Positions 26,693-35,218 of a stretch of 64,000 nt of DNA are shown here, piece by piece. Under the pieces are notes generated by a model. It had not been told where the DNA came from, searched no databases, and was given only the letters and a program-made list of their open reading frames with translations. Source of the stretch: Bog-473 sp963743785. Lineage in GTDB: Bacteria > Actinomycetota > Acidimicrobiia > Acidimicrobiales > RAAP-2. Numbering within the stretch: position 1 is the stretch's first letter; every line of letters begins with the position of its first letter. The position numbers and the translations under genes are program-made. The stretch spans positions 124,001-188,000 of the forward strand of contig CAVURD010000020.1 of the NCBI GenBank assembly GCA_963743785.1, written 5' to 3'.

Positions 26693-27718
26693 GTGCGGAT
26701 CGGAGTACTGACCGGGGGTGGCGACTGCCCGGGACTGAACGCGGTCATTCGGGCTGTGGTGCGCAAGGGGGCCCAGGCTTACGGTGACGAATTTGTCGGA
26801 TTCCGCGACGGCTGGCGCGGTCCCCTCGAGGGGGACACCATGTCACTGGATGTGGCGGCCGTCCGCGGCATTCTCCCGCGGGGAGGAACGATCCTCGGCT
26901 CCAGCCGCACCAATCCCTATCGCTCCGACGACGGCGAACATCGGGTCCTCGATACGGTGAATCGGCTGGGCATTGAAGCGCTCGTGGTCATTGGAGGTGA
27001 AGACACGCTGGGGGTGGCGACCAGGTTGGCCGAAACCGGCTTACCTATCGTCGGCGTTCCAAAGACCATTGACAACGACCTGGCGGCCACTGACTACACC
27101 TTCGGTTTCGACACTGCCGTGACAGTCGCCACGGAGGCTATCGACCGGCTCCACACCACTGCGGAGAGTCATCACCGCGTCCTCATCGTCGAAGTGATGG
27201 GGCGTCATGCCGGGTGGATCGCCTGGCATTCCGGCGTGGCCGGCGGCGCCAATGTCATCCTGATCCCCGAGCGGCCGTTCCATATCGAAAAGGTATGTGC
27301 GTACATCGAACACCGATTTGCTACCCACTATGCGCCGATCGTGGTGGTTGCCGAAGGCGCCCTGCCGGCCCAAGGGACAATGCCGGCCCGCCTGGCCGAA
27401 GTCGATGCCTTCGGCCATGCCCGGCTCTCGGGCATTGGAAATTTGTTGGAGTGGGAGATCGCTCAGCGGACGGGCCAGGAAGCCCGAGCCACGGTTCTTG
27501 GTCACGTGCAACGTGGTGGCAGCCCGACCGCCTTCGACCGGGTGCTTGCAACCAGATTCGGTCTGCACGCGGTCGACGCGCTGCACGGAGGCCATATGGG
27601 TCAGATGGTGGCGTTGCACGGGACTTCGATCGACCTCGTGCCATTGTCAGAGGCCACCGCGGAACTGAAATTGGTGCCTCCCGAACTGTATGAAGAGGCT
27701 GAGGTCTTCTTCGGCTGA
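26693..27718 (+). CDS. pfkA: 6-phosphofructokinase, PPi-type signature
   Basis: The 341-residue enzyme has LTGGGDCPGLNAVIR (7-20), GGEDT (101-105), PKTIDNDL (123-130) and MGRHAGW. It phosphorylates fructose 6-phosphate in glycolysis. In this family a Gly at position 104 goes with ATP use, whereas Asp104 plus Lys124, both present here at exactly these positions, mark pyrophosphate-dependent enzymes such as that of Amycolatopsis. The reaction would then be reversible. GTG 26693 is taken as start because the domain begins there (VRIGVLTGGG) and because of the leaderless-type promoter. It has no operon partner. Confidence 0.92.
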   Translation: MRIGVLTGGGDCPGLNAVIRAVVRKGAQAYGDEFVGFRDGWRGPLEGDTMSLDVAAVRGILPRGGTILGSSRTNPYRSDDGEHRVLDTVNRLGIEALVVIGGEDTLGVATRLAETGLPIVGVPKTIDNDLAATDYTFGFDTAVTVATEAIDRLHTTAESHHRVLIVEVMGRHAGWIAWHSGVAGGANVILIPERPFHIEKVCAYIEHRFATHYAPIVVVAEGALPAQGTMPARLAEVDAFGHARLSGIGNLLEWEIAQRTGQEARATVLGHVQRGGSPTAFDRVLATRFGLHAVDALHGGHMGQMVALHGTSIDLVPLSEATAELKLVPPELYEEAEVFFG

Positions 27719-27831
27719 AGGTATGTGTCACGACCGCGCGTGCCTATGCTGGTCGTCGTGTCACGGACAGGATCCTCAGAACGTTTCGGCCGTCGAAGGA
27801 CCTGAATCGCGGCGTCAGTCATTCCGCCTTC

Positions 27832-27861
27832 GATGAGTCAACCCACGATGAGTCAACCCAC
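27832..27861. repeat. Tandem 15-bp direct repeat
   Basis: GATGAGTCAACCCAC occurs twice head to tail (27832-27846 and 27847-27861), ending 6 bases before the hydrolase GTG. It may duplicate a regulatory site or be replication slippage. Confidence 0.8.
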
Positions 27862-27867
27862 AATGAA

Positions 27868-28737
27868 GTGATATCGCCGACGCTGATCCCCTGCGCCGAT
27901 GGGGTGCGCGTCGCCGTTCACGATCTGGGTGGTCCCGCGGATGCCGATGCCGACATTCTCTTGTTTTCACACGCCACCGGTCTTCACGGTCGAACGTGGG
28001 ATCCCGTGGCGGCTCAGCTCACCGATCGCTACCGCTGCTTCGCCATTGACCATCGAGGTCATGGCGTCAGCGAGACGCCCGATCACGCTGGTCTCGCCTG
28101 GTCGCACCTGGGTGACGACACCGTGGCGGTTCTCGACAGCGGTCTCATCGCCCCCCAGCGGGTCATCCATGGTGTCGGCCATTCGATGGGAGGCGCCGCG
28201 CTTGTTCTGGCGGCCGTCCGCCGTCCACTTCGCCTGCGCTCGCTGTGGCTCTTTGAGCCGGTCATCGTTCCGCCGGGCGTATTCCCAGCCTCTGGAGAGC
28301 CAAATGTCATGGCCGACACGGCTGGACGCCGCCGAGCCTCCTTTGATTCCGCTGACGCCGCGGCGGCCAACTACGCGTCGAAGCCGCCTTTGGACGCGCT
28401 CCACCCTGCCGCCCTCCAGTCCTACGTCATGGGTGGTTTCGCCCCACAACCCGACGGCACGGTCCGGTTGCGCTGCCTTCCGGCCACCGAGGCGGCCGTT
28501 TTTCGAGGGGCGGGTGACAGTGGTGCGTGGAACGCCTTCTCGGCTCTGGCCATGCCGGTGGCGGTTGTCGCTGGCCGTCCCGAACTCGCCGGGCCGAGGG
28601 CTTTTGTGCCGGCCATGCTCCAGTCGCGGCCCGCCACCAGCTTCATCGAGCGCCCTGACCTTGGACACTTCGGCCCGCTCGAGGATCCGAACTCCATGGC
28701 GCGGGATCTCGCCTCCTGGGTTGTGGCCAATTCGTAA
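27868..28737 (+). CDS. Alpha/beta hydrolase
   Basis: The 289-residue protein has an oxyanion strand LLFSHATGLHG, an IDHRGHG turn, the nucleophile elbow GHSMGG with Ser106, and a late LGHFGP with His267, so the catalytic triad looks complete. Similar proteins hydrolyse esters, lactones or epoxides. The GTG at 27868 has no strong ribosome site and follows a 15-bp tandem repeat; an ATG two codons earlier is out of frame and stops at once. The substrate is not predictable, and neighbours give no help. Confidence 0.85.
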   Translation: MISPTLIPCADGVRVAVHDLGGPADADADILLFSHATGLHGRTWDPVAAQLTDRYRCFAIDHRGHGVSETPDHAGLAWSHLGDDTVAVLDSGLIAPQRVIHGVGHSMGGAALVLAAVRRPLRLRSLWLFEPVIVPPGVFPASGEPNVMADTAGRRRASFDSADAAAANYASKPPLDALHPAALQSYVMGGFAPQPDGTVRLRCLPATEAAVFRGAGDSGAWNAFSALAMPVAVVAGRPELAGPRAFVPAMLQSRPATSFIERPDLGHFGPLEDPNSMARDLASWVVANS

Positions 28738-28914
28738 GGGCGGTCCATCCGTCTTCGTGGGTACGGATGTCCGTGTGGCGCGCAGCGTTTTTCCGAATTC
28801 CGCACAACGCGGCCTCGCAAGTGCTCACTTTCGCTGGCCTATGAGAGTGTGGCATCCAGCGAGCCGTTGCTTCCGACGTAGGCCATACCCGGGGCCCGCA
28901 AGGTCACCTCCGGT

Positions 28915-28971
28915 CGTTCGTTTCTCTAAGGAACGAGGACTGGGGGGTTTGCCATGAGCTGGCGCGCCAGC
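28915..28971 (+). promoter_or_regulatory. Possible structured leader before NlpC/P60 gene
   Basis: Two stem-forming elements precede the cell-wall hydrolase: TCGTTC...GAACGA (about 28914-28936) and the perfect palindrome GCTGGCGCGCCAGC (28958-28971). Actinobacterial wall hydrolases are often preceded by the c-di-AMP (ydaO) riboswitch, but its conserved core is not recognisable. The function is a guess. Confidence 0.3.
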
Positions 28972-29006
28972 GGGGTCGCACAGGTGGAAGGTCACTAGGG
29001 GAAGGC

Positions 29007-30179
29007 GTGGACTTCGACAACGTGCTGCATTCGCTCATCGTCGCAAAGAGGCCCACGACACCCGGGTGGTGGCACCGGCCGAAGACCATCGGCGCCGTCG
29101 CCATCGTTGCCCTTTCGGCCACCGCCGCGGCCTCCTCGGGTTCGGTGGCCCCATCGCCGCAGAAACGGGCCGTAGCCAGGACGTATGCGGCTTCAAACTG
29201 GCCCGATCTGTTGCAACGCCATGCGTCATCGGGCACCTCTCCCTCGACGCCGACTGCGGTCGCTCCGGCACCAGCCGGCCCGATCGTGGGAGCGGTCGAT
29301 CTTTGCAACGGCGCCAACGAGCCGCCGAACGCATCCTTGACGGGCGACACCGTCGTGTCGAATGGAGCCAGCCACCGAGCGACGGTGGTCTTGACCGGCG
29401 TGGCAACCCAGTCGGCCGACGCTTCCGGACTCAACTCCCTTCTCCCGACGATCACGGGTGCGACCAACGGTGTCACCGGCGCCCTCGGGGTCACCATCCC
29501 AAGCCTTCCGTCCATTCCGCCCCTTCCGGATCCGGCGGCGACCGTCCCGCCCACAGCCCCGTTGTCCGGGGGAGGTGGGGGAGCACCACCCGGCGGGACG
29601 CCCGCTCCATCGACCGGTCCGAACGGTCCGGGGCGGACTCCATCGACCGCCACCACGTCACCGACGAACAGTTCCCCTCCGTCCCCGGGCACCGGTTCGC
29701 CTCTGCCCACCCAGATGGGCGCGCCGAGTCCCGGCGGAAGCGATACCAGCATTGGCTGCAATCTGATCGGCAGCGGCACCGTGGGTGGAATGGCGGCCGG
29801 TGAGACGGTGGCGGAATCCTCGGCGGTGGCCGATGCGATTGCCTTGCTCGGTCTTCCCTATGTGTGGGGCGGCGAGTCCACACAGGCCGGCTTCGACTGT
29901 TCGGGCATGGTGCAATACGTCTACCGAGAGGTTGGCATTGACCTGCCCCGGGTCGCCCAGAATCAGTACGACGCCGGACCCGCCGTGCCACCAGGCTCAA
30001 CCGTCGAGCCCGGTGATCTGGTGTTCTTCGGGTCAGGGACCAACGATGTCAGCCACGTCGGGATGTACGTCGGTGACGGGCTGATGATCGATGCCCCGCA
30101 CACGGGCTCGGTGGTTCGTTTTGACAGGGTGGCTGGCTTTGAACCGATCGTCGGAGTGACGGCTCCCGGCCAGGGATAG
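29007..30179 (+). CDS. Secreted NlpC/P60 peptidoglycan endopeptidase
   Basis: The 390-residue protein has an N-terminal hydrophobic segment (about 28-44) and a long Pro/Ser/Thr/Gly-rich linker (about 80-255). The C-terminal NlpC/P60 domain carries GLPYVWGGE, catalytic Cys298 in FDCSG, His350 in SHVGMYVG and a third polar residue His365 in APHTG. Such enzymes cut peptide cross-links in peptidoglycan. GTG 29007 follows GGGGAAGG at good spacing. The linker suggests that the enzyme reaches through the wall. It is a single gene, preceded by a possibly structured leader. Confidence 0.9.
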   Translation: MDFDNVLHSLIVAKRPTTPGWWHRPKTIGAVAIVALSATAAASSGSVAPSPQKRAVARTYAASNWPDLLQRHASSGTSPSTPTAVAPAPAGPIVGAVDLCNGANEPPNASLTGDTVVSNGASHRATVVLTGVATQSADASGLNSLLPTITGATNGVTGALGVTIPSLPSIPPLPDPAATVPPTAPLSGGGGGAPPGGTPAPSTGPNGPGRTPSTATTSPTNSSPPSPGTGSPLPTQMGAPSPGGSDTSIGCNLIGSGTVGGMAAGETVAESSAVADAIALLGLPYVWGGESTQAGFDCSGMVQYVYREVGIDLPRVAQNQYDAGPAVPPGSTVEPGDLVFFGSGTNDVSHVGMYVGDGLMIDAPHTGSVVRFDRVAGFEPIVGVTAPGQG

Positions 30180-30270
30180 TTGCTCCCAATCGCAGCTGCG
30201 TAGGTACCGGCGCCAGGCGCAAATTTGGAGCACACCTGGAGCCGGGACTCGTTGCGGCCATACTCTGCGC

Positions 30271-31164
30271 ATGGTTCCGGCGGGCGAGGTGAGGGTTCGA
30301 CGCCGAGGTTTTGGTCCCTTCGTCACCTTGGTCGAGACCGAGCGGCCGGGCGAGGCGCTCGAACGATGGGAATCGCGCCGTCACCGAAAGCAGACCGGCG
30401 TCTCCGACGGTGAATCAACCTGGTGGGCCCCCGGCCACCGAGGCTGGTGGATCGGTGTCTTGTTCGCGGTGGGCTCTCTCCTGTTCGCCCTGGGGGCGGT
30501 GCCCGGATACGCCTCAGCGGTAGGGATCGACGCCGATGCGGCGACCTTCTTCATCGGCTCCCTCTTTTTCACGAGTGCGGGATTCCTGCAGTTCCGCGAG
30601 GTGGTTGATTCTGGTCCTGATGGACCACCTCACGGCTGGCGACGAGTTTTCCTCTACCGCCCCGATCAGATCGACTGGTGGGCCACAGCCATCCAGTTAC
30701 TGGGCACGGTCTATTTCAATGTCAGCACCGGCCACGCCATGACCACCGATCTGAGTGCACAGGCGTCCCGCCAGCAGGTGTGGCGTCCAGATGCAGTGGG
30801 ATCGGTGTGCTTCCTGGTCGCGAGCGCCTTGGCCTGGTTTGAGGTGTCACACGGATGGGGCTCGTGGCAGCCCAGGAGCCTGTCGTGGTGGATCCCGCTC
30901 GCCAACCTGATCGGTTCGGTGGCCTTCGGGGTTTCGGCGGTGGCGGCCTTTGTCGTTCCGGCGACCGGCGCACTGCTCGACGTGGAGTTGTCCAACTTGG
31001 GGACCTTCATCGGGGCTCTGTGCTTTTTGGGAGGCGCACTGCTGTTGTTGCCGGAACGCACCCTGGCGCCGCAGGAGGTGGCGACCGTCGTCGGTCGACC
31101 CCGGGCTGCCGGAGACGTAGATTCACAGAAGAGGAAACGAAAGGTGAACGATGCCGCTACATGA
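30271..31164 (+). CDS. Integral membrane protein (YrhK-like) overlapping gadB
   Basis: The 297-residue protein has an Arg-rich N-terminus and about seven hydrophobic helices arranged in pairs (GVLFAVGSLLFALGAVPG, FFIGSLFFTSAGFLQF, AIQLLGTVYFNVS and others). It resembles proteins with YrhK-like domains but I cannot name a function. Its stop overlaps the glutamate decarboxylase start by 14 bases, so the two are translated together. A role in acid stress, glutamate/GABA movement or pH sensing is possible; it does not look like the GadC antiporter. TACTCT four bases before the ATG may be a -10 box. Confidence 0.8.
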   Translation: MVPAGEVRVRRRGFGPFVTLVETERPGEALERWESRRHRKQTGVSDGESTWWAPGHRGWWIGVLFAVGSLLFALGAVPGYASAVGIDADAATFFIGSLFFTSAGFLQFREVVDSGPDGPPHGWRRVFLYRPDQIDWWATAIQLLGTVYFNVSTGHAMTTDLSAQASRQQVWRPDAVGSVCFLVASALAWFEVSHGWGSWQPRSLSWWIPLANLIGSVAFGVSAVAAFVVPATGALLDVELSNLGTFIGALCFLGGALLLLPERTLAPQEVATVVGRPRAAGDVDSQKRKRKVNDAAT

Positions 31165-32557
31165 ACGCAAGAAGGCACAAGAAATTCACGAGGCCGCCGA
31201 GGCGCTGTTTGCCACGGCTGACATGGCCTCGGCGCTGCCGAAGTACCGCTTTCCGGCGAGCGAGACCATACCCGAATTCGCCTTTCAGGTCATTAAGGAC
31301 GAGTTGCTCCTGGACGGGAATTCCCGTCAGAACCTGGCCACCTTCTGCCAGACCTGGGAGGACCCACAAATACACCAGCTGATGGACCTGGCCATCAACA
31401 AGAACCTCATGGACAAGGACGAGTATCCGCAGTCAGCTGAGCTTGAGCGGAGGTGTGTCCACATGTTGGCCGACCTCTGGAACGCTCCCGACGCGGCCAA
31501 TACCGTCGGAGCCTCTTCCCTCGGATCGTCCGAGGCCTGCATGCTGGCCGGAATGGCCGCCAAGTGGCGCTGGAAGGCCAAACAAGAGGCGGCCGGGAAG
31601 CCCGCTGACCGGCCGAACATGGTGTGCGGTCCGGTCCAGGTGGTGTGGCACAAGTTCGCCCGCTACTGGGACATTGAAATGCGCGAGATTCCGATGTCGC
31701 CCGGCAAGTACCACATGGACGCCGAGCAGATGCTGGAACGTATTGACGAAAACACCATGCTGGTCGTGCCGACATTCGGGGTGACCTATACCGGAGCCTA
31801 CGAGCCAATCCGGGAGCTGGCCGAGGCCCTCAACGGCCTGCAGGAAGAAAAGGGCCTCGATGTCGATATGCACGTTGACGGGGCGAGTGGCGCTTTCCTG
31901 GCTCCGTTTTGCGCCCCCGACCTGGAATTCGACTTCCGTCTCCCGCGGGTCAAGTCTATTAGTACGTCGGGGCACAAGTTCGGGCTTGCCCCTTTGGGTG
32001 TCGGATGGGTGGTGTGGCGGGACAAGGTCGAGTTACCCGACGACTTGATCTTTCACGTCACGTACCTCGGCGGCGATATGCCCGACTTCCAAATCAACTT
32101 CTCCCGACCGGCGGGGCAGATCATTGCGCAGTATTACCAGTTCATTCGGCTGGGCCGAGTTGGCTATCAGCGCATCCACCTGGCCAGTTACGACAACGGA
32201 GAATATTTGGCCCAAGAGATCGTCAAATTGGGTCCCTTCGAATTGCTGTGCGATAGCAACCCTGTCGCCGGCATACCCACGGTGACGTGGCGCATCAAGG
32301 AGGGCGAGGATCCCGGGTACACGCTCTTCGACATCGCCGACCGGCTCCGAACGCGTGGATGGCAAGTACCGGCGTATCCGCTTACCGGGTCGGTCTCTGA
32401 TGTCATCGTCCAGCGGGTCCTCGTCCGTCAAGGCGTGGATCGCGATCTGATCTCCATTTTGCTCCAAGACTTTGCTGAGTCAGTGGCTCATTTCGATCGG
32501 CACCCGATTAGCGTCACGATGACGCCAGAGGAGGCGGGCGGGTTCAGTCACCTCTAG
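31151..32557 (+). CDS. gadB: Glutamate decarboxylase
   Basis: The 468-residue PLP enzyme closely matches bacterial GadA/GadB. It has QNLATFCQTW, GSSEACMLAGMA, MHVDGASGAF (240-249) and the cofactor lysine at 276 in STSGHKFGL, the same number as in E. coli. It converts glutamate to GABA, consuming a proton, in acid resistance or in the GABA shunt. GAAAGGTG precedes the ATG. It is co-translated with the membrane protein upstream, with a 14-base overlap. No GadC-type antiporter is in the window. An aldehyde dehydrogenase follows after a 178-base gap, but its motifs fit another substrate than succinate semialdehyde. Confidence 0.95.
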   Translation: MPLHERKKAQEIHEAAEALFATADMASALPKYRFPASETIPEFAFQVIKDELLLDGNSRQNLATFCQTWEDPQIHQLMDLAINKNLMDKDEYPQSAELERRCVHMLADLWNAPDAANTVGASSLGSSEACMLAGMAAKWRWKAKQEAAGKPADRPNMVCGPVQVVWHKFARYWDIEMREIPMSPGKYHMDAEQMLERIDENTMLVVPTFGVTYTGAYEPIRELAEALNGLQEEKGLDVDMHVDGASGAFLAPFCAPDLEFDFRLPRVKSISTSGHKFGLAPLGVGWVVWRDKVELPDDLIFHVTYLGGDMPDFQINFSRPAGQIIAQYYQFIRLGRVGYQRIHLASYDNGEYLAQEIVKLGPFELLCDSNPVAGIPTVTWRIKEGEDPGYTLFDIADRLRTRGWQVPAYPLTGSVSDVIVQRVLVRQGVDRDLISILLQDFAESVAHFDRHPISVTMTPEEAGGFSHL

Positions 32558-32735
32558 GCACTCACGTGGGAGCGTGCGTTTGAGGCCGTGCCAGTGCCCG
32601 ACGGCTTGCCGGTGGACGCCAACCTCGGCGAAGACGACGCGCCCGTCCGACGTGGATCCGGGCACCCGCCGCTCACGTTGTAAGGTCGCCGGCCGGACGC
32701 CGCAGTCGCGGTCCCTGCCGCTGAAGGAGCCGCGG

Positions 32736-34208
32736 ATGGTCGACGAAACTCCGAGCGAGACCTCTCCCGATGAGCTGGAGGGTCAACTCGCCGCGGCCGC
32801 GGCCGCCAGCCGACCGTGGGGCGAGACGATCCCCGTCGCCCGAGCCTCATGCCTGCGTGCCGTGGCCGATGCCCTCGACGCTGCCTCCGACGAACTGGTG
32901 CCTCTGGCTGTCGCCGAAACCCACCTGGATGCCGCTCGGCTGGTCGGGGAATTGGGTCGCACCACTTTCCAGCTTCGGCTGTTCGCGGACCAGGCCGAAG
33001 AAGGGTCGTACTTGGGGGTGTCCATCGACCGCCCAGACCCTGCGTGGACGCCCGGGCCTCGCCCTGACCTGCGTCGGATGATGACCCCAGTGGGCCCGGT
33101 CGTCGTTTTTGCCGCCGGCAACTTTCCTTTCGCCTTCTCGGTGGCGGGGGGCGATACCGCCGCGGCCCTGGCGGCGGGCTGCCCGGTTGTGCTGAAGGCT
33201 CACCCTGGTCATCCTGCGCTGTCACGGCGCACGGCCATGGTGGTCGATGGGGCGTTGACCTCGAGCGGCGCTCCCCACGGTACCTTCAGCGTGATTTACG
33301 GAGACGATGCGGGCCGGTCCGCCGTAGCGTCTGAGCATATCCGGGCCGGCGCCTTTACCGGGTCGTTGGGTGTCGGACGGACGCTGTTCGACTTGGCCGC
33401 CTCGCGACCCACCCCGATCCCCTTCTACGCCGAGATGGGCAGCCTCAATCCGGTCTTCGTCACCCGAGCCGCCATGGCCAATCGACGAGCGCACATCCTC
33501 TCGGGGTTCGCCGCCTCGTTTACCCTGTCGGCGGGTCAGTTTTGCACCAAGCCGGGCCTGCTGTTCGTTCCCTCCGGCGCCGTCAGCGACGAGGTGTTCG
33601 TCGATGCTCTGGCGGCACACCGATCGGCTATGCCGCTCCTCAACGCGCGTATCCACCGAAGCTATGCCGAGCGGCTCATGGCCCTGCGAGACCATCCGGC
33701 CGTCCGCACCATTGCCGTCGATGACCCGCCGGCGAAGGAACCAACCCCGACCCTGTTGGCCACCACCGCTCCCGAGCTGTTGGATGCCCGTGATGCATTG
33801 CTGGTCGAGTGTTTCGGGCCGACGTCCCTGGTGGTCGAATATGCCACCGACGAGGAGTTGCTCGCCGCCGCCGAAGCCTTTGGTGGGCAGTTGGCGGCGG
33901 GGGTCCACGGCGAGGAGACCGATCCCATTGTCCCGGCGCTGCTGGCGCTGCTGGCCGATCGGGCGGGGCGAGTGCTCTGGAACAGCTGGCCCACCGGTGT
34001 GTCTGTGACTGAGGCGATACAGCACGGCGGCCCGTATCCCGCCACGACCGCCCCGCTCCACACTTCGGTGGGCCCCGCCGCCGTGGAGCGGTTCCTGCGG
34101 CCGGTGTGCTATCAGTCGATGCCTGACCGTCTGTTGCCCCTCGCCCTTCGGGACGACAATCCGCTTGGTGTCCCTCGCCGGATCAACGGTCAGCGAGAGG
34201 TGCTCTGA
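32736..34208 (+). CDS. Aldehyde dehydrogenase, probable 2,5-dioxovalerate (alpha-ketoglutarate semialdehyde) dehydrogenase
   Basis: The 490-residue enzyme has the ALDH catalytic Cys270 in GQFCTKPG and Glu233 in YAEMGSLNP, plus FAAGNFPFAFSVAGGDTAAALAAGCPVVLKAHPGHP. These variants are characteristic of the NADP-dependent alpha-ketoglutarate semialdehyde dehydrogenase group. GAAGGAG precedes the ATG. The FAH-family gene starts 4 bases after its stop. In oxidative pentose or uronate degradation a 2-keto-3-deoxy acid is dehydrated to alpha-ketoglutarate semialdehyde, which this enzyme oxidises to 2-oxoglutarate. The pairing supports that role. The sugar dehydrogenase and the first dehydratase are not in the window. 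Confidence 0.85.
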   Translation: MVDETPSETSPDELEGQLAAAAAASRPWGETIPVARASCLRAVADALDAASDELVPLAVAETHLDAARLVGELGRTTFQLRLFADQAEEGSYLGVSIDRPDPAWTPGPRPDLRRMMTPVGPVVVFAAGNFPFAFSVAGGDTAAALAAGCPVVLKAHPGHPALSRRTAMVVDGALTSSGAPHGTFSVIYGDDAGRSAVASEHIRAGAFTGSLGVGRTLFDLAASRPTPIPFYAEMGSLNPVFVTRAAMANRRAHILSGFAASFTLSAGQFCTKPGLLFVPSGAVSDEVFVDALAAHRSAMPLLNARIHRSYAERLMALRDHPAVRTIAVDDPPAKEPTPTLLATTAPELLDARDALLVECFGPTSLVVEYATDEELLAAAEAFGGQLAAGVHGEETDPIVPALLALLADRAGRVLWNSWPTGVSVTEAIQHGGPYPATTAPLHTSVGPAAVERFLRPVCYQSMPDRLLPLALRDDNPLGVPRRINGQREVL

Positions 34209-34212
34209 ACGG

Positions 34213-35148
34213 ATGGACATCGTGCGGTACATCGACCGCCAGGAACAGACCGTACGCGTGGGCCTGCGGCAAGAAGGCAGCGTGAAATCGATCGCCGTAC
34301 GCGACCTGGCCGACTTGTTGTCCAGGTCGGTCGCAGAACTTCCTGGCACCCTGAGTGGCACAGTCGGCGAGACGATCGACGTCAAGGATGTCATCCTTCT
34401 TCCGCCCGTCGACGGGCGGACCGAGGTGTGGGCGGCCGGTGTGACCTATGAGCGTTCTCGGGCAGCCCGCCAGGAAGAAAGCTCGGTGGCGCGGGTCTAC
34501 CAGCGTGTCTACGAGGCGGATCGCCCCGAGCTGTTCTTCAAATCGGTGGCTTGGCGGGTCGTGACCGACGGCGAACCAGTGGCTATCCGCACGGATTCGG
34601 AGCTCAATGTGCCTGAGGCCGAATTGGCGCTCGTCATCAATGCCCACGGTGAGATCGTCGGCTACACGGTATGCAACGACATGAGCTCCCGCAGCATCGA
34701 GGGGGAGAACCCGTTGTATCTGCCTCAGGCCAAGCTCTTCGCCGGTTCATGCGCGCTGGCCACGGGTATCCGTCCGGCGTGGGAGATACCCAATCCGGGA
34801 GACCTCGACATCGAGCTCACCGTCTCCCGGGATGGCACGACCGCCTGGCAAGGGGAGACCAGCACCAGCGCGATGTATCGGCAGCCGGACGAATTGGCGA
34901 GGTGGTTGTTCGCCGAAGAATCGTTTCCAGCTGGAGTCATCCTGTCGACCGGCACCGGCCTCGTACCGGAAATGGACTTCAGCCTGTGTCCCGGTGATGT
35001 GGTCCGCATCACCATCGACCAGATCGGCACCCTCACCAATACCGTTGTCACCGGCAAGGACTCGTTCTCCTGGTTGGCGGCCTCGATTGCTGAGGTGATC
35101 GCCAGCGGGACGACGCGTCACACCCCAGCGCTCCTCGAGCCCTCGTAG
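34213..35148 (+). CDS. FAH-family protein, possible 2-keto-3-deoxy-pentonate dehydratase
   Basis: The 311-residue protein has the fumarylacetoacetate hydrolase fold. Metal ligands sit in VPEAELALVI (Glu-x-Glu) and CNDMSSRSIEG (Asp), with the KLFAGSCALA and GTGLVP segments of the family. Members hydrolyse or dehydrate 2-keto acids. In archaeal pentose degradation, 2-keto-3-deoxy-arabinonate dehydratase belongs to this family and works with a semialdehyde dehydrogenase like the neighbour, so a dehydratase role is favoured. ATG 34213 is 4 bases after the upstream stop. A hairpin terminator follows its stop. Confidence 0.8.
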   Translation: MDIVRYIDRQEQTVRVGLRQEGSVKSIAVRDLADLLSRSVAELPGTLSGTVGETIDVKDVILLPPVDGRTEVWAAGVTYERSRAARQEESSVARVYQRVYEADRPELFFKSVAWRVVTDGEPVAIRTDSELNVPEAELALVINAHGEIVGYTVCNDMSSRSIEGENPLYLPQAKLFAGSCALATGIRPAWEIPNPGDLDIELTVSRDGTTAWQGETSTSAMYRQPDELARWLFAEESFPAGVILSTGTGLVPEMDFSLCPGDVVRITIDQIGTLTNTVVTGKDSFSWLAASIAEVIASGTTRHTPALLEPS

Positions 35149-35197
35149 CGTCTGCGGTGGCCAGACCGTCGCCCAACGTCGCAGGGTGACGGCGTGA

Positions 35198-35218
35198 ATC
35201 AGCGCCGATGACGCTGAT
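35198..35218. terminator. Bidirectional terminator hairpin between convergent genes
   Basis: ATCAGCG and CGCTGAT form a perfect 7-bp stem with a 7-base loop, directly abutting the stop of the minus-strand gene and 50 bases after the plus-strand FAH gene. The position between convergent genes supports termination, though no long T-run is present. Confidence 0.6.

Noticed and set aside
28861..29006. c-di-AMP (ydaO) riboswitch upstream of NlpC/P60
   Set aside because: The conserved core expected for that class is absent in either direction.
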